Origin: Dehalococcoidia bacterium
GTDB lineage: Bacteria > Chloroflexota > Dehalococcoidia > UBA2979
DNA length: 41,344 nt
NCBI GenBank assembly: GCA_022451865.1
Contig: JAKUNM010000006.1
Span: forward strand, 1-41,344
Reading direction: 5' to 3'
Part shown: positions 35,326 through 41,344 of the stretch, piece by piece
How the letters are laid out: every line of letters begins with the position of its first letter
Position numbering within the stretch: position 1 is the first letter of the stretch
Position numbers and translations under genes: made by a program
Notes under the pieces: model-generated
What the model was told of the DNA's origin: nothing
The model's database searches: none
Seen by the model: the letters and a program-made list of their open reading frames with translations, nothing else

Positions 35326-36476
35326 TACAAATTACCTCCTGCTGTCATATCTCCTAAGTCAATACCATTACTTTCACACCACTGTTGGTACGCAAGAGGA
35401 GAAATTTCAGATGGTTTAATTTCACTCCGCCCACCCCAAAAAACATTGGTATAACTGACAGGTATATTCAGTTCACTCAAATGATCATCAATGGCTTTTT
35501 TATGATCTAAGATCAATTGCTTATCAGTTCCATGAACCACGCCCATAACATTAACATTTTGAAATTCAGGACCACCTTCACGCCAATAAGCATGCGTCAT
35601 AATATGGTGTCTACCCAATTCTTGACCTGCCTTAAGTTCCATGCCTTCAGGAACTGCCCAATGAAATAAAGCATTGTAGCGAGTGACCCTTTCACCATCA
35701 GCCGTAGGTTTCACGTGCTCAAGAAAAGTGGAAAATCTTCCTATCAATCCTTTAGATTCAAGTTCATCTGCCGTGTCATAAAGTTCTTGAAGAGTAATTC
35801 CTATCTCATCAGCTCTTTGCTGCCATAAATCTTGTACCAATTCTGAAACTGCAAATTCACGTTTTAAAACTTCCATAATTTTCCATTGTTCTGATGTGAG
35901 AGGAATAATTTCGGTATCAATTACTCGCCCAGGATCTTCACTGCGTGACCCAGGGAGAATTTGTTTACGACGAGTATGACCTACCCCAAGAGCAAATAAT
36001 TTCTTGGCAGGCATTAATCGATATGACTGTGCACCAACTTTTTCAGCAAGAAAATCAGCATGTTTTTCAAGTGAAAATTGTGGAGGTACTTTCAATGTCG
36101 TCCACAAACGATAGCGTTCACCAGCAGAACCGACATCTGCAGTTCGAATTACAACATGCCCCGAAAAGGGATCTTCTTGGAACATATAGTCGAATGCGCC
36201 ATTCAATTTACTTTCCTCTAATTGCCATGCAACTAATGAACCACGGGCAAGACTGGTTGTAATCATAGTTTGACGCACTCGGCGTATAGTGCCTGATGCA
36301 AGCATTGCCTTAATACGATCTATAACAGTATCGACAGGGATTTCTGTAAGACGAGATATTTCTCCAAATGGATCTGTCTGAAAACCTGAAAGAAGATCCT
36401 CAGAAACTGACAATATTTTTTGATTGATCGGATCACTAATTGTCACTGGAATAGTCGTTCCTACCGCATTTTTCAC
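35325..36476 (-). CDS. ahbAB: Siroheme decarboxylase, AhbA-AhbB type fusion
   Basis: A 383-residue protein with two Lrp/AsnC-like halves, each with a winged helix followed by a ferredoxin-like domain. The first half (about 12-175) has QKILSVSEDLL...GEISRLTEIPVDTVIDRIKAML and then GERYRLWTTLKVP (119-131). The second half (about 192-360) repeats this and carries IMTHAYWREGGPEFQNVNVM and GVVHGTD (312-318), matching the AhbB pattern of a conserved His region before an N-x-x-x-MVHG strand. AhbA and AhbB normally are separate proteins of about 150-170 residues that decarboxylate siroheme to 12,18-didecarboxysiroheme. The alternative is a transcription regulator, but the gene's place between siroheme synthesis and HemQ argues for the enzyme. 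The GTG start has GGAGAG upstream. Confidence 0.85.
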   Translation of the reverse strand: MKNAVGTTIPVTISDPINQKILSVSEDLLSGFQTDPFGEISRLTEIPVDTVIDRIKAMLASGTIRRVRQTMITTSLARGSLVAWQLEESKLNGAFDYMFQEDPFSGHVVIRTADVGSAGERYRLWTTLKVPPQFSLEKHADFLAEKVGAQSYRLMPAKKLFALGVGHTRRKQILPGSRSEDPGRVIDTEIIPLTSEQWKIMEVLKREFAVSELVQDLWQQRADEIGITLQELYDTADELESKGLIGRFSTFLEHVKPTADGERVTRYNALFHWAVPEGMELKAGQELGRHHIMTHAYWREGGPEFQNVNVMGVVHGTDKQLILDHKKAIDDHLSELNIPVSYTNVFWGGRSEIKPSEISPLAYQQWCESNGIDLGDMTAGGNL

Positions 36477-36478
36477 TA

Positions 36479-37270
36479 TTACTCTCCAGTATTTTTGGCG
36501 TCTTCAGAAATAGTATTCGATGAACCAAGCCCAATATGATTGATCAAATGATTTATTTCCATTCTTCGACATGTAAACATTGGGGTATCAAAATCAGTAA
36601 AATAGGTAGAATCTGAAACTCGTAAATCACGCACTAAAGCTAAAAATTGCCCTGGCGAATCTCCTTCAAAAGCTACTACAAATTCCTGATCATCTAATCC
36701 ATAGGAATATGTAGTATTAATCTTAATTTCGGGATAGGCATGCCCTATGCGAATATGCTCAGCCATAGCCTTATTACGAAAAGTACTTGAAGATTGATAC
36801 CAATCTTTGGTTTTTGCCATCGGGTAAACAAACAGCCAATCATTAACTCCACCATCTTCGCGAAATCGATCTCTTTTCTCTATACCGTCAGTAAATTGAT
36901 TTTGGTATTGAGAACGCATTGTCATTGAAAGAAAAGAGTGTGATTGTTCCAAACTCCAACTAAGATCATTATTCAATAACAAAGACTGCCAATTCATTAT
37001 TTCTTCCAAATCATCAGAAACTTGCCAAACCAAGAAATCAGTATCTGCTCTAGTACCAACAGTGGAGTACACGCGCGTAAGCATTTTTTCAGAAGAAATA
37101 TTTAACAATGAAACTAGCTCTGTACCCAAATCAGCACGCTCCTGAGAATCCAGTACACGTACAGAATGATGGAGTTTATAAAAATTAAACTTTACAAACT
37201 GTTTCCCATGAGGAGATTGTTGCGGTGGTGGCGCAGACAAGGAGGCTTTTAGCCATGGAGGTTGACTCAT
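36479..37270 (-). CDS. hemQ: HemQ, coproheme decarboxylase (chlorite dismutase family)
   Basis: A 263-residue cytosolic heme-pathway enzyme. The HemQ core is clear: FVYPMAKTKDWY with catalytic Y149, K153 and W157, then MAEHIRIGHAYPEIK with H172 in the position of the proximal heme ligand (by spacing), SYGLDDQEFVVAFE, and a closing YFTDFDTPMF. The Tyr/Lys pair separates coproheme decarboxylases from chlorite-degrading enzymes. The N-terminal 20 residues are Pro/Gln-rich and not conserved. HemQ decarboxylates Fe-coproporphyrin III to heme b using peroxide or oxygen. It is encoded two bases before ahbAB and overlaps the aldo/keto reductase stop by four, so it is cotranscribed with the siroheme route, an unusual pairing. 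Confidence 0.9.
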   Translation of the reverse strand: MSQPPWLKASLSAPPPQQSPHGKQFVKFNFYKLHHSVRVLDSQERADLGTELVSLLNISSEKMLTRVYSTVGTRADTDFLVWQVSDDLEEIMNWQSLLLNNDLSWSLEQSHSFLSMTMRSQYQNQFTDGIEKRDRFREDGGVNDWLFVYPMAKTKDWYQSSSTFRNKAMAEHIRIGHAYPEIKINTTYSYGLDDQEFVVAFEGDSPGQFLALVRDLRVSDSTYFTDFDTPMFTCRRMEINHLINHIGLGSSNTISEDAKNTGE

Positions 37271-38277
37271 CTTGTTGATAAACCTGCTTCTCTTACTCTT
37301 TCAAGACCATAATTCGATTCAAAAAGATGTTCAATTTTGCTCGCATGATCATCCGATATATCGGGGACATCAGCTGCCGTAGCAAATTCGTTTAATTGGT
37401 CGAAATCATAAATATTAGGAAAAGCACTCACAATCTGAGGTGAGCGCATCACATACTTCAATGCTGCTTGTCCTAAAGTGCGGTTACCTTCTGATGTTAG
37501 AAATCCAAGTTGATCAACTTTCTTAATACCATTTTCGAGCCATGCACGTGGTCGATGTTTTCTATGATCGTTAGGTCCAAATTGAGTATCTAAAGTATAT
37601 TTTCCTTCCAGCATACCGCTTGAATGAGGAACTCTAACTAACAAAGATTTATTATATTTTTCTGCTCCATGAATTAACTCACGACCGGGATCAAGCTCTA
37701 AAGCATTATAAATCATATAGACTATTTCGATTGGCAAGTGTTCAAGTGCATACATACCTTCATCAAGCCATCCAATTGCAGGGCCGAGAGCTATACCAAC
37801 CGATCTAATCTTTCCTTGAACACGAAATTTATCTAATAGCGTCCAAATATCATCACGCAAAAGATGTTCCATTCGGACATTATGCAATTGCCACAAGTCT
37901 ATACGATCAGTTGCAAGACGCTGTAATGAATTATGCAATGCACGTTCTATAAAATCAGGTTCGAAACAATGCTCAGCTGGTTGATGATCCTTTTTAGAGC
38001 GATCTACTGATTCCCAGTCATAACCGAATTTAGTACTGATAACAATCTTGTCTCTAGCAGCACCAGGGAATGCGTGAGCAAGAATCTCTTCTCCTCGACC
38101 GCGACCATAAGTATCTGCAGTATCAATAAAGTTAATCCCCAAATCAACTGCACTTTGTAACATATCTACCGCTGCAGAATCAGAATAATCACCCCACCAG
38201 CCTGCAGTCAGTGTCCAAACACCAAATCCAACTTCAGAAACTTCAATATCTGTACCTGCAATTGTCCTATACTGCAT
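37267..38277 (-). CDS. Aldo/keto reductase, first gene of the tetrapyrrole operon
   Basis: A 336-residue TIM-barrel NADPH oxidoreductase. The catalytic tetrad is visible: D and Y in NFIDTADTYGRGRGEEIL, K in VISTKFGYDW and H in LWQLHNVRME. The C-terminal cofactor segment (LTSEGNRTLGQAALKYVMR, SAFPNIYDFDQLNEFA) is standard. A longer frame opens with TTG at 38310, but the ATG at 38275-38277 has AAGAAGG at good spacing and begins MQYRTIAGTDIEVSEVGFG, the usual family N-terminus. Its stop overlaps hemQ by four bases, so it belongs to the operon. Its substrate is unknown; a link to heme metabolism is inferred only from position. Confidence 0.87.
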   Translation of the reverse strand: MQYRTIAGTDIEVSEVGFGVWTLTAGWWGDYSDSAAVDMLQSAVDLGINFIDTADTYGRGRGEEILAHAFPGAARDKIVISTKFGYDWESVDRSKKDHQPAEHCFEPDFIERALHNSLQRLATDRIDLWQLHNVRMEHLLRDDIWTLLDKFRVQGKIRSVGIALGPAIGWLDEGMYALEHLPIEIVYMIYNALELDPGRELIHGAEKYNKSLLVRVPHSSGMLEGKYTLDTQFGPNDHRKHRPRAWLENGIKKVDQLGFLTSEGNRTLGQAALKYVMRSPQIVSAFPNIYDFDQLNEFATAADVPDISDDHASKIEHLFESNYGLERVREAGLSTR

Positions 38278-38437
38278 TATGCCCTTCTTAAATTTTCTCT
38301 TAGTGAACAATCGCTCGATTTGTCATCAACATCAACTGTTAGATTGGTAAGATATATATAGTTTTAAGTAGATTTTTTTACTAAATTTACGAAGATTTCA
38401 GCAATTTAACACTAATTTTTGTGCTGTCTCTACATAA

Positions 38438-39229
38438 TTATACAACTGGTGCCATACCACCGTCGACATTAATCGATGCTCCTGTAACATAACTGGCTTT
38501 ATCAGATGCCAAGAAGCAAATTACATCACCTGCTTCTCCTGCTTCTCCTATACGTCCTAGTGGTACTCGTGAACCCATATTGTCGTAATATGCATCGAGA
38601 TTGAGATTGGAATCTTCAGCTTGAGCTGTTGTAAACCTGCGTTCATGCTGACCTGCCTTGATCAATCCGATACAAACAGTATTGACCAATATATTATCTT
38701 TTGCCAAATCACGAGACATAGCTTTTGTCATAGCAATACCTGCAGCTCGAGAAAGGCTAGTGGGTAAAGAAGATGCGGCAGGAGCTTTCCCACCTCCGGT
38801 AGTAATATTGATAATTCGACCACCACCTACAGTACGTAAATGAGGAATAACAGCCTGTGATGTGTAAAGAGCTCCATAAACTTTTAAGGTAATATCTGAA
38901 GTCAATGTCTCTTTTGTCATAGCTTCGACAGGCATAGCAGAAGATGTACCTGCATTATTAACAAGAATATCTATACGCCCCCATTTTTCATAAATATGCG
39001 CTACAAATTGTTTTACAGCATTCTCATCAGTAACGTCACATACGTAGGGTTCCACTTCTCCTGATGCTTGCGATCGAATCTCTTCTGCGGCAGCTTCTAG
39101 TATATCCTCACGTCGAGCACATATAGCGACCTTTGCACCTTCACGGGCAAGAGACAGTGCGGCGCCTTTACCAATACCGTCACTACCACCTGTCACTATC
39201 GCAACTTTACCTTGTAACCCTAAATCCAT
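38438..39229 (-). CDS. SDR family protein with altered catalytic residues
   Basis: A 263-residue short-chain dehydrogenase/reductase fold protein. The NAD(P) motif VTGGSDGIGKG (12-22), NNAG (91-94) and C-terminal GRIGEAGEAGDVICFLASD with GASINVDGG are typical of FabG-like SDRs. At the YxxxK catalytic site, however, the sequence reads LPTSLSRAAGIAM, placing T157 and R161 where Tyr and Lys belong, and the Ser position is ITTGGG. It may be a divergent active subfamily or a non-catalytic protein. The ATG has GGAG upstream. It lies 32 bases after the pterin dehydratase gene on the same strand. Confidence 0.83.
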   Translation of the reverse strand: MDLGLQGKVAIVTGGSDGIGKGAALSLAREGAKVAICARREDILEAAAEEIRSQASGEVEPYVCDVTDENAVKQFVAHIYEKWGRIDILVNNAGTSSAMPVEAMTKETLTSDITLKVYGALYTSQAVIPHLRTVGGGRIINITTGGGKAPAASSLPTSLSRAAGIAMTKAMSRDLAKDNILVNTVCIGLIKAGQHERRFTTAQAEDSNLNLDAYYDNMGSRVPLGRIGEAGEAGDVICFLASDKASYVTGASINVDGGMAPVV

Positions 39230-39261
39230 TTTCTACTCCATTTCTAAATACCTTTGATAAT

Positions 39262-39543
39262 CTATATCAAATTAGTAATTTCACTCGCCAACATAATATC
39301 TTTATCAGTAACACCACCTGCGTCATGCGTAGATAAAGTAATAGAAACACGATTATAGACATTCCAGATCTCTGGATGATGATCTGCTTTCTCTGCAAGT
39401 ACACCTATCTTAACTATGAAACTCAGAGCTTCAACAAAATTTGAAAAGATAAATTCACTCTTGATTTGGCCATCATGCACATTCCAATCACTTAAATTAG
39501 ATAAAGCTTTAGTAATCTCATTAGATGAAAGTAAATCCGACAT
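39262..39543 (-). CDS. phhB: Pterin-4-alpha-carbinolamine dehydratase
   Basis: A 93-residue protein that dehydrates 4a-hydroxytetrahydropterins. The motif EKADHHPEIWNVYNRVSITL followed by STHDAGGVTDKD (about 53-83) contains the expected His-His-Pro and downstream His of the active site. The full-length family size is about 95-100 residues. The ATG has a strong GGAGG site. No phenylalanine hydroxylase is in the window; in bacteria without one, these proteins are thought to serve other pterin-dependent processes. Together with FolE2, the Nudix protein and MogA this makes four pterin-related genes in 41 kb. Confidence 0.92.
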   Translation of the reverse strand: MSDLLSSNEITKALSNLSDWNVHDGQIKSEFIFSNFVEALSFIVKIGVLAEKADHHPEIWNVYNRVSITLSTHDAGGVTDKDIMLASEITNLI

Positions 39544-39647
39544 TCAAACCTCCAATGTTCGTTACAATCAGAGTACAATAATTGAATACTTGCCTGAGAG
39601 TAATACTAAACTGAAACTATTGATAAGACTAAATAAGTAGGTAAACC

Positions 39648-41003
39648 ATGGCAAACATTCTGACAACTTTTGAATCACTACACTCTTCTTCAAAAAAATT
39701 AGCTGCGGAAGCTTCATCAGTATTCCCTTCAGGCGTAACGCATGACGCTCGAGCATTCGAGCCTTTTCCCATTTACGTAGAAAAAGCTCAAGGTGCAAGA
39801 AAATGGGATGTCGATGGTAATGAAATAGTAGATTATATCGGTGGACATGGTTCGTTAATACTAGGTCACAATCACCCTGAAGTAATCGAAAATATCCAAA
39901 AAGCCCTCCTCCGAGGTACGCATTTTGGATCATCACACGACTTAGAGGTTGCCTGGGGTCAACAAGTCCTCAAAATGGTGCCATGTGGAGAAAAATTACG
40001 ATTCACAAGTTCAGGCACAGAAGCAACAATGATGGCATTGCGATTAGCACGTGCATATACCGGACGTGAAAAAGTAGTGAAACTTAGTGACCATTTTCAT
40101 GGTTGGCACGATATTGTGGTTGGCAAACAAAGCAATGATGAATCACAACCACAATCTTTAGGGGTACCAGATAGCTTTTATGAGTCGCTGATAATTATAA
40201 AACCAAATGACATCGAAAACTTATCGGATGTTTTGGTAAAGAACGAAATAGCAGCTGTAATACTTGAACCAACAGGAGCGCATTGGGGAGAAGTACCACT
40301 CGATCCTGGATATTTACAAAAGGTAAGAGCACTTACAAAGGAAAATAATACTTTAATGATAATGGATGAGGTTATTACAGGTTTTCGGATGGCCCCAGGT
40401 GGAGCACAAGAATATTACAATGTACTGCCAGATCTCTCGACACATGCAAAAATCGTTGCAGGTGGTTTGCCAGGCGGATGTGTGACTGGGCGTGAAGAAA
40501 TAATCAATATTTTAGAAATGAACACTGGTGGTTCTAATCATAATTCACAACTACAAGATCGCGTTGCACACCAAGGTACTTACAATGCTAATCCTGTTTC
40601 AGCTGCTGCAGGACTTACGGCATTAAAAATTATCAGTACCGAAAATGTAAATGAGCAAGCAAATTTAACAACAAAAAAACTTGTTAATGGGTTGAATGAT
40701 ATTTTTCGTCAATCATCAGTACCCGGATCTGCATGGGGAATATCGAGCATGTGGCATTTTAATTTAGGCTATGAAGCACCATTCCCAAATAATGTAGAAT
40801 GGGATGCAAAAGAAACTCCTCGAGGTGTTCCTGACAAAAAATTAATGCAGGCGTTACGGTGGTCACTATTTAACCACGGAGTTGATTTGATGAGTCATGG
40901 TGGGATGGTTTCTGCCGCACATGGAGACAAAGAAGTCGATGACACTCTTACAGGGTTCACCAAGGCAATAGCTGATTTAAGATCAGAAAAATTATTAGCG
41001 TGA
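39648..41003 (+). CDS. Class III aminotransferase, glutamate-1-semialdehyde-aminomutase-like
   Basis: A 451-residue PLP enzyme. The Schiff-base lysine is K268 (THAKIVAGGLPGG), the aspartate D240 (MIMDEVITGFR), and the phosphate-binding SSGTEATMMALRLARAY is at 121-137. The N-terminal FPSGVTHDARAF and WDVDGNEIVDYIGGHGSLILGH resemble HemL, but key HemL sequences differ: the gating region and GCYHGH become HFHGWHD, and a true hemL is present in the operon. It is more likely an aminotransferase or aminomutase for another substrate. It stands alone, divergent from the pterin dehydratase, with only a weak AGGT Shine-Dalgarno. A ChlI-like gene follows 119 bases later. Confidence 0.82.
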   Translation: MANILTTFESLHSSSKKLAAEASSVFPSGVTHDARAFEPFPIYVEKAQGARKWDVDGNEIVDYIGGHGSLILGHNHPEVIENIQKALLRGTHFGSSHDLEVAWGQQVLKMVPCGEKLRFTSSGTEATMMALRLARAYTGREKVVKLSDHFHGWHDIVVGKQSNDESQPQSLGVPDSFYESLIIIKPNDIENLSDVLVKNEIAAVILEPTGAHWGEVPLDPGYLQKVRALTKENNTLMIMDEVITGFRMAPGGAQEYYNVLPDLSTHAKIVAGGLPGGCVTGREEIINILEMNTGGSNHNSQLQDRVAHQGTYNANPVSAAAGLTALKIISTENVNEQANLTTKKLVNGLNDIFRQSSVPGSAWGISSMWHFNLGYEAPFPNNVEWDAKETPRGVPDKKLMQALRWSLFNHGVDLMSHGGMVSAAHGDKEVDDTLTGFTKAIADLRSEKLLA

Positions 41004-41122
41004 AGTTTAACTTTACAGATCTCAATTAATTTAGCAGAAAAAAAAGAAATAATTAGACGTGGCGTAGTCCAACGAGTAGATTATCGACATTGATATCTCA
41101 AATTATGTAGAAGGAATGATCA

Positions 41123-41344
41123 GTGACAAAAAAACTCCCAACCAACCTGCGAGGATTAAAAGCAAATAATTATCAACTATTACCTGTTCGAGAAGAGTTA
41201 AGAAAAAATTTGATAACAAAACTACAGAATGGAGAGGAAATTTTCCCTGGTATAGTTGGTTACGAAAACTCAGTAATACCACAATTACAAAATGCTATTC
41301 TTTCCGGACAAGACATTATACTTCTGGGTGAACGCGGACAAGCA
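41123..41344 (+). CDS. ChlI/MoxR-like AAA+ ATPase, N-terminal part (cut by window end)
   Basis: An open frame of 74 codons runs to the window end from a GTG at 41123 with GAAGGA about seven bases upstream. It reads MTKKLPTNLRGLKANNYQLL, then PVREELRKNLITKLQNGEE and FPGIVGYENSVIPQLQNAIL, then GQDIILLGERGQA. This is the start of the magnesium-chelatase subunit I-like group of AAA+ proteins; GERGQA is the beginning of Walker A, interrupted by the edge. In non-photosynthetic bacteria these ATPases usually partner with a von Willebrand A domain protein rather than chelate magnesium, so a role in chlorophyll synthesis is not implied despite the nearby heme genes. Confidence 0.75.
   Translation, partial: MTKKLPTNLRGLKANNYQLLPVREELRKNLITKLQNGEEIFPGIVGYENSVIPQLQNAILSGQDIILLGERGQA

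Noticed and set aside
35325-36476. Lrp/AsnC transcription regulator
   Set aside because: Two tandem, non-identical Ahb-like halves and the position between siroheme synthesis and hemQ favour siroheme decarboxylase; regulators are single units of about 150 residues.
36479-37270. Chlorite dismutase for chlorate/perchlorate respiration
   Set aside because: The Tyr149/Lys153 pair of coproheme decarboxylases is present, and the gene lies in a heme operon with no perchlorate reductase or signal peptide.
38278-38310. Upstream TTG start for the aldo/keto reductase
   Set aside because: AAGAAGG sits within the extension and serves the ATG at 38277, which also gives the normal family N-terminus.
41123-41344. 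Evidence for bacteriochlorophyll synthesis
   Set aside because: Only a ChlI-like ATPase start is seen; such proteins are widespread in non-photosynthetic bacteria and no bch/chl gene is present.

Overview
The window is an AT-rich, gene-dense bacterial chromosome segment (about 37 protein genes, no gap above about 230 bases, no rRNA, tRNA, insertion sequence, phage gene or CRISPR array seen). The organism cannot be fixed from the sequence alone. A free-living, probably aerobic, possibly marine Chloroflexota (SAR202/Dehalococcoidia-like) bacterium fits best by inference: AT-rich streamlined genome, many GTG/TTG starts, zinc-independent FolE2, an Ahb-type siroheme decarboxylase together with HemQ, and a ChlI/MoxR-like ATPase. 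I hold this placement with low to moderate confidence.

Layout. (1) 39-6365, plus strand: a ThuA-like protein, a primary-type sigma factor, and a three-gene catabolic set (zinc alcohol dehydrogenase, MmgE/PrpD protein, class III aminotransferase). (2) 6362-8294, minus strand: pterin and cofactor genes (FolE2, a Nudix hydrolase that may be the next folate enzyme, and MogA). (3) 8376-12980: one-carbon metabolism, with a methionine synthase split into two genes and a convergent metF. (4) 13017-16216: a YfcE-type phosphoesterase, dihydroorotase and an MFS transporter. (5) 16440-23539: an envelope/glycolipid region with a 1046-residue fusion (flippase-like membrane domain + alkaline-phosphatase-superfamily domain + GT2 glycosyltransferase), a lipoprotein resembling the algal iron-assimilation protein Fea1, a short nucleotide-sugar-dehydrogenase-like protein, a possible DUF151 protein and a GT-C type membrane glycosyltransferase. 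(6) 23574-24608: nitroreductase and VOC/methylmalonyl-CoA-epimerase-like protein. (7) 24641-28442, minus strand: a complete ferric-iron ABC transporter, with a 14-bp perfect palindrome of DtxR/IdeR-like half-sites in front of it. (8) 28531-38277, minus strand: a nearly gap-free tetrapyrrole operon in transcription order aldo/keto reductase, hemQ, ahbA-ahbB fusion, precorrin-2 dehydrogenase/ferrochelatase, hemA, hemC, cobA-hemD fusion, hemB, hemL. (9) 38438-41344: SDR protein and pterin-carbinolamine dehydratase (minus), a second HemL-like aminotransferase (plus), and the first 74 codons of a ChlI/MoxR-like AAA+ protein cut by the window end.

The most notable element is region 8. It encodes every step from glutamyl-tRNA to siroheme, then siroheme decarboxylase, then HemQ, which normally ends a different (coproporphyrin-dependent) heme route. 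No HemE, HemN, HemY/CgoX, CpfC, AhbC or AhbD is visible here. The simplest reading is a hybrid heme pathway: siroheme to didecarboxysiroheme (AhbAB), to Fe-coproporphyrin III (an AhbC encoded elsewhere), to heme b by HemQ in place of AhbD. The iron transporter immediately downstream and the Fea1-like lipoprotein give the window a strong iron/heme theme.

Several starts were set by Shine-Dalgarno position rather than by the longest frame (pyrC, the Fea1-like lipoprotein, the VOC protein, the GT-C enzyme and the aldo/keto reductase); this is stated in each entry.
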